A DNA stretch of 43,508 nt from PALSA-1336 sp964592725 (GCA_964592725.1 CAZQFQ010000005.1:1-43508); one strand, 5' to 3'. Counted from the first letter of the stretch, positions 16,015-23,324 are shown. Notes: generated by a model not told the origin, from the letters alone. Numbers and translations: made by a program.

Positions 16015-16437
16015 TTATTGTAATATTGTTTCCACCAACACCGGGATATCCTGCGGCCGGCTTAAACGGCGGTTTAAATGGCTTTCAACTCCCGCGGACA
16101 TAAGTTCTTTAATCCCCTCGTGGCTTAAGTTGTAGCCGGTGGTTAAAAAATGCAAATCCGGAAATTTTCGGCTTAAAGATAAAATCAGACCGGGAAATTT
16201 AGCCCGTTGCCCGACTCTGTCAGTGGAAAAAATCACAAGATGAGGCTGAAAACTTGTTATCTCCCCGGCTATTTCATTTAAATTCGGGCAGTGTTTAATG
16301 TCAAAATTATGCGCGCGCAAATAATGGGCATACAGAGCGGCCAAATAATCTTCCGGCTCATAAATCAAAATCCGTTTCGGCCGGACGGCCAAGCCGGCCA
16401 AATCAACCAGATTAAGTTTTTGTCTAAAAAGATACAT
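16015..16437 (-). CDS. Degenerate response-regulator receiver-like protein
   Basis: 140 residues. The pattern ILIYEPEDYLAALYAHYLRA, then ITSFQPHLVIFSTDR, LHFLTTGYN and ELMSAGVESHLNR resembles a CheY-like fold. The acidic pair at strand 1 is present (EPED). At the end of strand 3 the phospho-acceptor aspartate appears to be Ser (VIFSTD, with a later Asp), and the strand-5 lysine is replaced (HLNRR). I infer a phosphorylation-independent receiver. It lies between pilB and pilT, suggesting a binding partner of the pilus motors, comparable in place to PilG/PilH-type regulators. No kinase is seen nearby. Confidence 0.65.
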   Translation of the reverse strand: MYLFRQKLNLVDLAGLAVRPKRILIYEPEDYLAALYAHYLRAHNFDIKHCPNLNEIAGEITSFQPHLVIFSTDRVGQRAKFPGLILSLSRKFPDLHFLTTGYNLSHEGIKELMSAGVESHLNRRLSRPQDIPVLVETILQ

Positions 16438-16441
16438 TTGG

Positions 16442-16585
16442 CAAATTATTCTAATTATTCTAAATAATGTCTAATGTCAAATAACTAATTTCTAACATCA
16501 TTTATGCTTTGCCTTACTGCTTAGACATTTGTAAATTAGGGTTTATTTAGAATAATTAAAACAATTAGGTTAATTAGACTAATTT
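16442..16585. repeat. Fold-back array, word TCTAATTA / TAATTAGA
   Basis: The left arm carries AATTATTCTAATTATTCTAA, ATAATGTCTAATGTC, AACTAATTTC. The right arm carries GACATTTGTAAATTAGGG, TTATTTAGAATAATTA, AATTAGGTTAATTAGACTAA. AT-rich, in the gap between pilB and the receiver gene. Confidence 0.7.
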
Positions 16586-16588
16586 ACT

Positions 16589-18349
16589 CTACTCTGTCGT
16601 CACCCTTATTACCTCTTCCATCGTCGTATCGCCGCGCATAACTTTAATCATCCCGTCCTGTTTTAAGCTTATCATACCGAGTTTTTGCGCTTCTTCATAA
16701 ATTTTATGGGCCGAGCTTTTTGCCAAAATCAGGTCCTGAATTTCCGTCGTAGTGGGCAAAACTTCAAATATCCCCATGCGCCCCGTGTAGCCGGTATGCC
16801 CGCATTTTTCGCAACCGTCGCCTTTGTAAATTTTCAGAACTTTTTTGTCCAAACCTTCAAAATAGTCGTCGGAAATCCCGATAATTTCTTTTCTAATTTC
16901 TTCTTCCATAGCTTTGCTTAAAACCACTTCTTTTTTACAATTGAGGCAAATTTTTCTGACCAAGCGCTGGGCGGCGACCACGTTAATGGAAGCAACCAAT
17001 AAAAACGGCTCCATCCCCATATCAATCAGGCGCGGAATGGCGCCGACGGCGTTATTGGTGTGCAAAGTGGAAAAAACCAGGTGGCCGGTCAGCGCCGCCT
17101 GGACGGCCAGCTCGGCCGTTTCTTTATCGCGAATCTCCCCAACCATAACTATGTTGGGGTCCTGGCGCAAAATGCTTCTAAGTCCGGCGGCAAAAGTCAG
17201 CCCAATGTCCGGATTTATCTGGCTTTGGTTAACCCCTTCAATAAAATATTCCACCGGATCTTCCAGGGTAATAATATTAACCGAAGTGGTGTTTAGTATG
17301 GATAAAATTGAATACAGCGTGGTGGATTTTCCCGAACCCGTGGGTCCGGTGATTAAAAAAATTCCGTGGTTTTTTTTAAGGTTGTCGTTGACCCAGGTTA
17401 AAGCCCTGCCGCGCACGCCGAGCTGCTCCAGGGTCGGCGCTTTGGTGCTTTTATCCAAAATACGCATAACAATTTTTTCGCCGTAAATCAGGGGCAAAAC
17501 AGAAACGCGCAAATCCACGGATTTTTTCCCGACTTCCATGTGGAATCGGCCGTCCTGGGGCAGGCGGGACTCATCAATTTTTAAGTTGGACAAAATTTTA
17601 ATTCTGGTGGCTATGGACGGCTGGACGCTCTTGGGCAGCATCAGCGAAGTATGCAAAACTCCGTCAATCCTGTAGCGTACCCGCACGTCTTTTTCTGAAG
17701 GTTCAATGTGGATATCGGAAGCGTTTGCCTCAATGGCATTGGTTAAAATAACCTCCACAATTTTTATGATGGGGGCTTCTTCAATAACCTGCGGTTTTTG
17801 CTCCTTTTTGTTTTCCGCGGGCTTTTGCAGGGCGGTTTCCTTAGTCTGTATATCCTTTAAAGCCTCGCCCACGACTTTCTTTAAATTCTGCTTTTTCCCG
17901 ATGACTACTCCCACGGAAGTTTCGGAAGCCAAATACAGCTGGACCTGCAAATTTTGTTTTTGGCCCAAAAATTCCAGGGCTTCCAACGCCGATAAATTAG
18001 ACGGATCGGTAATCGCGACTTTCAAATTTCTGCCGGTAATCTCAAAAGGGACAAAATTATAAAAATTGACCGACTCGGAGGGAATTAAAGCCAAAACCGA
18101 AGCGGGCACCTGCGCCTGGCGCAAATCAATATAGGGCAAATTAAAAAAAGCCGCTTTGGCCTTGACTAAATCTTCCTCGTCCAAAGCTTTTTGGCTGATT
18201 AACAGTTGCCCAAAATCCTGGCCGGTTTTTTGCCGCAATTCCTGTATCTGACTGACAACCTGGGCTTTAACGAATCCGTTGTCAACCAGAAATTTCTCAA
18301 AGCCCACGGAAGAAGCCGGGGCGGAGTTGGTTTTTATTGGCGTATCCAT
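16589..18349 (-). CDS. pilB: Pilus assembly ATPase PilB (GspE family)
   Basis: 586 residues. N-terminal MshEN/T2SSE_N domain (about 15-165), then a linker and the ATPase: NAIEANASDIHIEPS, Walker A GPTGSGKSTT, Asp box TLEDPVEYF, Walker B IVMVGEIRDKETAE, His box TGHLVFSTLHTNNA, and a C-terminal tetracysteine zinc motif (CLNCKK, CEKCGHTGYTGRMG). It powers pilus extension. Followed by the receiver gene and pilT, preceded by the small anchor protein. Confidence 0.96.
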   Translation of the reverse strand: MDTPIKTNSAPASSVGFEKFLVDNGFVKAQVVSQIQELRQKTGQDFGQLLISQKALDEEDLVKAKAAFFNLPYIDLRQAQVPASVLALIPSESVNFYNFVPFEITGRNLKVAITDPSNLSALEALEFLGQKQNLQVQLYLASETSVGVVIGKKQNLKKVVGEALKDIQTKETALQKPAENKKEQKPQVIEEAPIIKIVEVILTNAIEANASDIHIEPSEKDVRVRYRIDGVLHTSLMLPKSVQPSIATRIKILSNLKIDESRLPQDGRFHMEVGKKSVDLRVSVLPLIYGEKIVMRILDKSTKAPTLEQLGVRGRALTWVNDNLKKNHGIFLITGPTGSGKSTTLYSILSILNTTSVNIITLEDPVEYFIEGVNQSQINPDIGLTFAAGLRSILRQDPNIVMVGEIRDKETAELAVQAALTGHLVFSTLHTNNAVGAIPRLIDMGMEPFLLVASINVVAAQRLVRKICLNCKKEVVLSKAMEEEIRKEIIGISDDYFEGLDKKVLKIYKGDGCEKCGHTGYTGRMGIFEVLPTTTEIQDLILAKSSAHKIYEEAQKLGMISLKQDGMIKVMRGDTTMEEVIRVTTE

Positions 18350-18382
18350 TTTATGCGTCCTTTATCTTTTATCCTTAATCCT

Positions 18383-18709
18383 TTAACGCGACGGCGCCGA
18401 TTGGGCCGCGGGAGCCGGGGTAACCAGATTTTCAGGAGAAATGCCGATATCATTTTGGGGATCAAGCTGGGGATAATCTATCTGATTGTATTGAAAGCGG
18501 TTTGAATCCAAAACTTTACTAAAATCCAGGGTGCCGCCATAAGGCAAAATGCTTTGGGGAGATGTTGACGCGGAACTGCCGGGCACCCCGGCAGTTCCGG
18601 CTGGAGAAGCGGTGCTGTTATTGTTAAAAAATCCGTTATACAAAATTAAACCCGCGGCTCCAAAAGCCACAACAATGATTATCAGCTGAATTATTGTTTT
18701 CTTATTCAT
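18383..18709 (-). CDS. Small single-pass membrane protein of the pilus operon
   Basis: 108 residues: short cytoplasmic N terminus MNKKTIIQ, one membrane helix (about 7-27), a Ser/Pro/Ala/Gly-rich linker, then a short tail with LDFSKVLDSNRFQYNQIDYP. I do not recognise a family. Its slot between pilO and pilB is where pilP (a lipoprotein) lies in other bacteria, but there is no lipobox. A reduced alignment-complex partner of PilN/PilO is an inference only. Gaps of 97 bases to pilO and 33 to pilB suggest co-transcription. Confidence 0.65.
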   Translation of the reverse strand: MNKKTIIQLIIIVVAFGAAGLILYNGFFNNNSTASPAGTAGVPGSSASTSPQSILPYGGTLDFSKVLDSNRFQYNQIDYPQLDPQNDIGISPENLVTPAPAAQSAPSR

Positions 18710-18806
18710 CCTAAAAAATAAATAATGCTATCTAAGGTTTGATTTAAAATAATACCGCCGGCAAGTATGAACTTTTGCCGTCCCAAATTCCATAAAGACG
18801 GGCAAA

Positions 18807-19430
18807 CTACGGGGCAAAATAATAAGCCTTGAAAGTCAGCGCCATATTCAGGTTGCCCGGGGAAGAGCCCTGCTCAATTGTCATGGAATCCACGTCTATG
18901 AGCCTCCCGCTGTTTTCCAATTTTTTTAAAAACTCCTGCAACTGGTCAAAACTGCCTATGGCATAAACCGTGCCGTCCAGAGTTTGAACGGTTCTGGCAA
19001 CTCCGTAAGGATCGGACAACAAAGCGGTATCGCCGGATACCTCTCCGCCTGAATTCCCCGAAATACTAATGTTGCCCAAAGTTACCCCCACGGAATCCGC
19101 GAGGCTTTGAACTAAAAGCTGCAACCTTACGGTGCTGCCGTCCAGCGGCAAAGCCTGATCCAAATCAGCGATATTTTGGGCATTGGACGGCAAACTGCCG
19201 ATTAAACTTTGCAGAGTCGCCAGCTGGGCGGCGGTGCTGGAAGCCTGACTTTCAATATTATTCAAATTATCCTGTTTTTGGACGACTTCCGCTCTCTTGG
19301 GTAAAAGAATAAACCAGCCGAATAACGCGCAAATAACAATCAAAAGCCCCACCTCAAACAAAGAATTGCGGGAGGTTTTGTTCAGCGGCTGGACGCTCAT
19401 ACTTATATTTTTAGAAAGGCTAACCGGCAT
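18807..19430 (-). CDS. pilO: PilO-like alignment-complex protein
   Basis: 207 residues: one membrane helix (about 25-45, VGLLIVICALFGWFIL), a coiled-coil segment (RAEVVQKQDNLNNIESQAS), then a ferredoxin-like periplasmic-type domain ending VDSMTIEQGSS and ALTFKAYYF. This matches PilO, which pairs with PilN to link the inner-membrane platform with cytoplasmic PilM. It overlaps the end of the PilN gene by 11 bases, suggesting translational coupling. Confidence 0.85.
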   Translation of the reverse strand: MPVSLSKNISMSVQPLNKTSRNSLFEVGLLIVICALFGWFILLPKRAEVVQKQDNLNNIESQASSTAAQLATLQSLIGSLPSNAQNIADLDQALPLDGSTVRLQLLVQSLADSVGVTLGNISISGNSGGEVSGDTALLSDPYGVARTVQTLDGTVYAIGSFDQLQEFLKKLENSGRLIDVDSMTIEQGSSPGNLNMALTFKAYYFAP

Positions 19431-20001
19431 TGTTGGTCGCGGATTGATATTGAATTATCTTTGGATTATATTGCATCTTAACCTCAAACTTTATCCCGGT
19501 AGAATTTTTATCTTGTACTTTGCTGAACCCGCTTATGCGCACGTCGCTGAAATTATTATAAAATTGGGGGAGGTTAAAAATTTGCGTATATTTGTCCAGG
19601 TCTTCCAAAGTCGGAACCATAACGTCTAAATTTAAATCATTGCCCGCGCCGACGGCCAGGGAACTGTAGCTGGCATTTTTTAAAGTGGCGTCCGCCAGCG
19701 GCTTAAATAATTGCGACCAATAAGGATGGGCCGCGATTAATTTACTTAGATTTTGAATCTGCTGCTGTCTTGTAAAAAGTTCGCCGCTGCCCGTGGTGTT
19801 TTTGACTGTGGTGTTGTCGTTGCTAATTTTGGCCTCGGCGGCGGCCATTTTATTATCAATGCTCTTGGATTCAAAAAATAGCCAGCCATAATAAGCGAAT
19901 ATGATTATTAAGACCGCCAAAAAAAACCAAATTAAAAACTTTGGGGCGTTAAGATAAAAATTACCTCTTGAATTTTGTTTTAATAAATTTATTTCAGCCA
20001 A
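19420..20001 (-). CDS. pilN: PilN-like alignment-complex protein
   Basis: 193 residues. It begins MAEINLLKQ, the INLL motif that PilN inserts into PilM, then one membrane helix (about 24-46), a coiled coil (about 50-85) and a small extracytoplasmic domain. The start is TTG 20001 with AAGGAT nine bases upstream. It lies between pilM and pilO in the conserved order pilM-N-O. The upstream gap holds a fold-back. Confidence 0.88.
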   Translation of the reverse strand: MAEINLLKQNSRGNFYLNAPKFLIWFFLAVLIIIFAYYGWLFFESKSIDNKMAAAEAKISNDNTTVKNTTGSGELFTRQQQIQNLSKLIAAHPYWSQLFKPLADATLKNASYSSLAVGAGNDLNLDVMVPTLEDLDKYTQIFNLPQFYNNFSDVRISGFSKVQDKNSTGIKFEVKMQYNPKIIQYQSATNNAG

Positions 20002-20002
20002 G

Positions 20003-20079
20003 GTTTTATCCTTAATCTTTTATCCTTAATCCCTGACCTTCGGATATCCCGGGGTCAAAGATAAAGGATAAAGGATAAT
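20003..20079. repeat. Fold-back array, word ATCCTTTATC / GATAAAGGAT
   Basis: The left arm is TTTTATCCTTAATCTTTTATCC, then TTAATCCCTGACC. The right arm is GGGGTCAAAGATAAAGGATA and AAGGATAATT. It sits in the pilM-pilN gap and overlaps the PilN start region. The same word occurs at 13459-13525, 18360-18380 and 21251-21318. Confidence 0.78.
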
Positions 20080-20090
20080 TGTATATCATT

Positions 20091-21107
20091 TTATGATTCG
20101 TTCCTCAACGCCAAGCCGATGGCTATTGGCAGGCTCAAAGCGTAACGCTTTAGTATCGTCTCCAAATCCCGGGCATAGCCTACTGCCGCCAGAGGATTTC
20201 CGAGTTCAATTTTTATTTTTAAATCTTCAAAAAAACCTGTGATGCCGGGCAAATTCACGCCTCCCCCGACCAGCAGAATTTTTTCCACTTTAACGTTTTG
20301 GGATTCGTAAATAGTCAGCAGCTGCTTAACCTCGGTTTTTATTAGATTTAAAACCGGCTTTACGGTTTCGGGAATAAAAGTGGAATTGCTGATGCCAAAA
20401 TCCTTTTTAAACTGCTCGGCGCGGAACAAGCTGATATTTAAGGCTTGGGCAATTTTATCGGTAATGGTGTCGCCCCCGATATTTAGGTTCCTGCTAAGCC
20501 GTAAAAACCCACCCTGAATAATATTCAAACCGGTGCTTCTGGCGCCTATATCTATTATAACACAATTCATCGGCACATTCCCAATTAAAGAGCGAATAAG
20601 AGCCAAAGCCTCAATTTCCCCGACTTCCGGTAAAAGCCCCGCCAAACTAAACATCCTCATGTAATTTTGGGTGATTTGCTTCGGCACGGCGGTAAGCAAA
20701 ATTTGCAGTAAATCTTTGGCATCCGCCGCATCTCCGGTAATCGTCCACGATAACTCCACTTCCGAAAGCGCCAGCGGCACGTACTTTTTAGCCTCAAACT
20801 CCACGGCTGAACCCAGCTCGCTCTGGTCCATTTTAGGCAACTGGATGACCGAGGTAAATACGGCGCTGTTAGGAAAGCTAATGACGCAACGTTTGGCGGT
20901 AACCCCCGCTTTTTGAACCAAAGCTCTTAAAGTATTAGCCATTTGCTCAATGGCCAAGGTATCGTTTTTTCCGCCCAGCTGACAGTCAATGTTGACTATG
21001 CCGTAAGTATCCAAAATTGGCTTCTCCCCATGCGAAACCTGGGCGATTTTAATGTTCGCTGTGCCGATATCTATGCCCAAAATGGATTTTTTTTTGGAAA
21101 AAAACAT
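20091..21107 (-). CDS. pilM: Pilus cytoplasmic actin-like protein PilM
   Basis: About 338 residues, actin/FtsA-like ATPase fold: phosphate-1 motif SILGIDIGTANIKIAQV, the core VIIDIGARSTGLNIIQGG, and VEKILLVGGGVNLPGI. PilM is the cytoplasmic hub that binds the N terminus of PilN and the ATPases. I chose ATG 21107 (MFFSKKK), as in other PilM proteins, over TTG 21122. First gene of the pilus operon, with a strong promoter at 21181-21209. Confidence 0.93.
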   Translation of the reverse strand: MFFSKKKSILGIDIGTANIKIAQVSHGEKPILDTYGIVNIDCQLGGKNDTLAIEQMANTLRALVQKAGVTAKRCVISFPNSAVFTSVIQLPKMDQSELGSAVEFEAKKYVPLALSEVELSWTITGDAADAKDLLQILLTAVPKQITQNYMRMFSLAGLLPEVGEIEALALIRSLIGNVPMNCVIIDIGARSTGLNIIQGGFLRLSRNLNIGGDTITDKIAQALNISLFRAEQFKKDFGISNSTFIPETVKPVLNLIKTEVKQLLTIYESQNVKVEKILLVGGGVNLPGITGFFEDLKIKIELGNPLAAVGYARDLETILKRYALSLPIAIGLALRNES

Positions 21108-21180
21108 TATAATTTTTCGCAAAAATTATTGGATTGTATCGCTACTATTTTTGGTTTCTGAATGATGGATTTCTTATTAA

Positions 21181-21209
21181 AGAATACTATATTATTGCCC
21201 GGTTGTCAA
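21181..21209 (-). promoter_or_regulatory. Promoter of the pilM-N-O-B-T-C operon
   Basis: On the minus strand TTGACA (21209-21204), 17 bases, TATTCT (21186-21181). Its -35 overlaps the -35 of the divergent tRNA promoter by five bases. Confidence 0.75.
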
Positions 21210-21231
21210 AATCAAAAAAATTTGGTAAGAT
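21203..21231 (+). promoter_or_regulatory. Promoter of tRNA-Ile, divergent from pilM
   Basis: On the plus strand TTGTCA (21203-21208), 17 bases, TAAGAT (21226-21231). The heptamer TTGTCAA carries both -35 boxes, one on each strand, so polymerase can probably occupy only one promoter at a time. Confidence 0.6.
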
Positions 21232-21250
21232 ACCGGGGTTACCATAGTAT

Positions 21251-21318
21251 CCCTCATCCCTAATCTTTTATCTTTTACGAAAATACCGATAAAGGATAAT
21301 GGATAAAAGATATGGATA
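21251..21318. repeat. Fold-back, ATCCTTTATC word, upstream of tRNA-Ile
   Basis: The left arm is TCCCTCATCCCTAATC and TTTTATCTTTTA; the right arm is TAAAGGATAATGGATAAAAG. It shares its word with the pilM-pilN gap fold-back and would lie in the tRNA precursor leader. Confidence 0.6.
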
Positions 21319-21326
21319 GTCAAAAA

Positions 21327-21401
21327 GGGTGTGTAGCTCAGTGGTAGAGCACGTCACTGATAATGACGGGGTCGCAGGTCCGATCCCTGCCACACCCACC
21401 A
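21327..21401 (+). tRNA. tRNA-Ile (GAU)
   Basis: Full cloverleaf: acceptor GGGTGTG/CACACCC, D stem GCTC/GAGC, anticodon stem CGTCA/TGACG with loop CTGATAA (anticodon GAT), T stem GCAGG/CCTGC, discriminator A and encoded CCA (21399-21401). The T loop reads TCCGATC, so position 55 is C instead of the near-universal U. In most bacteria this tRNA lies in the 16S-23S spacer; here it is about 21 kb from either rRNA end and on the opposite strand. Confidence 0.95.
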
Positions 21402-21530
21402 GCCTTCGCTAAAGCTTCGGCTGGCTTCGCCACAACAACAAATTTTCATGTACGATCAGCCTTCTATAAATGGTCAGCAAGCGAAGGCTGCGCGCCGAAG
21501 TCTGACGAAGGCGGGCCAGTCAAATTTAGA
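21398..21530. repeat. CTTCGCTAAAGCTTCGG palindromic repeats after tRNA-Ile
   Basis: Directly at the tRNA 3' end CCAGCCTTCGCTAAAGC and TTCGGCTGG form a hairpin that includes the CCA. Farther on AGCGAAGGCTG, GCCGAAGTCTGACGAAGGCGG repeats the theme. Related words occur at 590-607 and 23425-23450. Translated, such repeats give FAKASAG-type peptides that I recall from spurious Patescibacteria proteins; no gene is called here. Confidence 0.65.
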
Positions 21531-21609
21531 ATCATCGAGTTGTAAATTATAAAGCAACTCAGGCAACACCACTTTATAACTTTCAACCTTATAACTTTAT
21601 AACTATTTT

Positions 21610-21879
21610 ATGCGCTTCTTTTTCTCCCCCCTCATCTTCATCGCCGGCATCCTGATTATGAAATACTCGGTGGCCATTACCGACCAATTTTCCGGCAAAA
21701 TAGATTTGGCGGAAAAATATCTGGGCACGGGAGTCGGCGCCGGTACTTACACCTGGTGGAAAATTTTCGGGCTGGCTATGTGCATTGTCGCGGTACTCTG
21801 GCTATTTAATATGCTCCCCGGCGGCAACAGCGCCCCCAGCATCGCCCCGACTTCAATGATAATTCAGGTGATGATATAA
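21610..21879 (+). CDS. Small two-helix membrane protein between the tRNA genes
   Basis: 89 residues with an N-terminal hydrophobic helix (FFFSPLIFIAGILIMKYSVA), a polar middle (FSGKIDLAEKYLGTGVGAGT) and a second helix (IFGLAMCIVAVLWLFNMLPG). No family recognised. No clear Shine-Dalgarno sequence. It ends in a strong terminator just before tRNA-Ala. Composition and hydropathy support a real gene; function unknown. Confidence 0.65.
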   Translation: MRFFFSPLIFIAGILIMKYSVAITDQFSGKIDLAEKYLGTGVGAGTYTWWKIFGLAMCIVAVLWLFNMLPGGNSAPSIAPTSMIIQVMI

Positions 21880-21882
21880 TAA

Positions 21883-21909
21883 TCCCGAGGGTAACCCTCG
21901 GGAATTTTT
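21883..21909 (+). terminator. Terminator of the small membrane protein gene
   Basis: TCCCGAGGGT and ACCCTCGGGA form a hairpin followed by ATTTTTA. It ends four bases before tRNA-Ala. A TATAAT at 21875-21880 upstream could be a -10 box for the tRNA, which would put this hairpin at the 5' end of its precursor. Confidence 0.75.
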
Positions 21910-21912
21910 AAG

Positions 21913-21988
21913 GGGCCGTTAGCTCACTTGGTAGAGCGCCACATTTGCAATGTGGAGGCAACCGGTTCGAATCCGGTACGGTCCACCA
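21913..21988 (+). tRNA. tRNA-Ala (UGC)
   Basis: Acceptor GGGCCGT/ACGGTCC (one G-U pair), D stem GCTC/GAGC, anticodon stem CCACA/TGTGG with loop TTTGCAA (anticodon TGC), normal T loop TTCGAAT, discriminator A and encoded CCA (21986-21988). Together with tRNA-Ile this is the classic rRNA-spacer pair. Confidence 0.96.
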
Positions 21989-22168
21989 CTCGACTCGCTT
22001 TGGCTAACGCCAAAGCTCACTCGTGGTCTACGCCCTAACGGGCTCCAACCAGCTGATAACATCCGAGCGAGCCGAGTGTCCCGACCTATTAGACTTCGCT
22101 CAAGGTCGCCCTGAGCTTTTGCCGAATGGGCGAGCGAAGTCGCCCGCAGGGTGACGAAGTCGAAGGAC
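21984..22168. repeat. Nested palindromic repeats after tRNA-Ala
   Basis: The first hairpin starts in the CCA: CCACTCGACTCGCTTTGGC pairs with GCCAAAGCTCACTCGTGG. An outer pair joins CACTCGACTCGCT with AGCGAGCCGAGTG near 22065-22079. The second unit (22091-22168) pairs GACTTCGCTCAAGGTCGCCC with the AGGGTGACGAAGTC side and belongs to the GTCATCCTGAG-type family. No gene here. Confidence 0.7.
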
Positions 22169-22259
22169 AATCAATAAATCAATTTCCGGCCAGGACAAAA
22201 AGTCCCATTTGCAAAAACACAAACCATATATAAAAAGCCGCCATCCCCCGAGTAAATAT

Positions 22260-22766
22260 ATGAGGCAAAAAGGTTTTACTCTAATTGAATTACTCGTCGT
22301 TATTGCCATTATCGGCCTGTTAGCCAGCGTGGTTTTGGTGTCTCTAAACAGCGCCAGAAGCAAGGCCAGGGATGCCGCGAGAAAAGAGGATTTACAACAA
22401 CTTTCCACGGCTCTGGAATTATATTACAATGACCACAATGCTTATCCACCCGGTGCCGAAACTACCAACTCAAGTTATAGTGCAAATTACTCAAATGGAA
22501 ACGGATATTCTTTGCCGGAGTTACTGACACCAACTTATATGTCAAAAATTCCTGTCGATCCAAAATACCCAACTTCGTTTGGTTATAACCAAAGCTTCCT
22601 TTATTTCGCCGACCAGGCAACCACCGGTTCTACCCGATACAGGCTTTATGCTACATTAGAAAACCCCAGCGCCCAAGACTTGGCGACATTGAACTCATCC
22701 GATGGCACAGACGCCTGGTTTATGTCCTTTGGCGTAAACTATAAATTTATTCAGGTTGGCAATTAG
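22260..22766 (+). CDS. Second type IV pilin
   Basis: About 168 residues from ATG 22260 (MRQKG, then FTLIELLVVIAIIGLLASVV; class III site, Glu at +5), followed by NSARSKARDAARKEDLQQLS and ALELYYNDHNAYPPG. This is close to the major pilin over the first 60 residues but different after, so it is a paralogue rather than a minor pilin of the FimT/PilV type. An upstream in-frame TTG (22209) would add 17 residues with no ribosome-binding site. It lies outside the main pilus locus, on the other strand; it could be an alternative or competence pilin. Confidence 0.88.
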   Translation: MRQKGFTLIELLVVIAIIGLLASVVLVSLNSARSKARDAARKEDLQQLSTALELYYNDHNAYPPGAETTNSSYSANYSNGNGYSLPELLTPTYMSKIPVDPKYPTSFGYNQSFLYFADQATTGSTRYRLYATLENPSAQDLATLNSSDGTDAWFMSFGVNYKFIQVGN

Positions 22767-22929
22767 AAGCTATCTTAAAAATCCTTCGGGCTAAATTTTC
22801 AGAATTTTGGCGTCTTGGCCCAAAAAATTTTTCCGCTTAGCTTTAGGCTAAACGTCAAAATTTATTTGGACCAATCCGCTCTAAATTCTGAAAATTTAGC
22901 CTACAAATTATTTTTAAGACAGCTTCTAG
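22763..22929. repeat. Very long fold-back after the second pilin gene
   Basis: Arms of about 80 bases: TTAGAAGCTATCTTAAAAAT pairs with ATTTTTAAGACAGCTTCTAG, GGCTAAATTTTCAGAATTT with AAATTCTGAAAATTTAGCC, and the inner TTGGCCCAAAAAATTTT with AAAATTTATTTGGACCAA. It is not a simple terminator and begins at the pilin stop codon. It may be a transposon-derived (MITE-like) element or an mRNA-end structure. Confidence 0.88.
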
Positions 22930-22953
22930 CATAAAATAAGTAAACTTTATTAA

Positions 22954-23256
22954 ATGTCTTTTAATGACCAATTAGACGAGCAGGCCGCGGATTTAAGAGA
23001 TGTCCAGGCAGAGCCTGTTTCCCCGCCCGAAATCCCGAAAACAAATTCCGCCGGCAACAAACACAGCTTATCGCAAAAAGAAATTATTATATTTACAATT
23101 GTTGCCCTTGCAATAATGGCGGCTATATATTATATGATTTCTCAAAAGTTATCTTTGCCTTCACCGATTGCCCATCCTACAAGATGTCCCAACGGCCAAC
23201 CCTTACCGCCAACCCCTCCCTGCCCGCAGACTCCGACTTCTAATGGTTCGCCTTAA
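22954..23256 (+). CDS. Small single-pass membrane protein, Pro-rich tail
   Basis: 100 residues: acidic soluble N-terminal part (DQLDEQAADLRDVQAEP), one membrane helix (about 45-64, IIIFTIVALAIMAAIYYMIS), then a short outside tail with two Cys and many Pro (RCPNGQPLPPTPPCPQTP). No family recognised. It follows the second pilin after the long fold-back. Probably real from hydropathy and composition. Confidence 0.6.
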   Translation: MSFNDQLDEQAADLRDVQAEPVSPPEIPKTNSAGNKHSLSQKEIIIFTIVALAIMAAIYYMISQKLSLPSPIAHPTRCPNGQPLPPTPPCPQTPTSNGSP

Positions 23257-23324
23257 AAGTTTTTGTCAAGCATTATTTCGTGAGTTTTACCAATTTTTGG
23301 GTCTCAAATTACTTAGAGGAGATT

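Noticed and set aside
21363..21545. Plus-strand frame with PPAFAKASAG-like peptide
   Set aside because: It starts inside tRNA-Ile and is coded by palindromic repeats; this peptide type comes from repeats rather than genes.
22209..22259. Longer start (TTG) for the second pilin
   Set aside because: It would give an overlong prepilin leader with no ribosome-binding site; ATG 22260 gives the normal short leader MRQKG.
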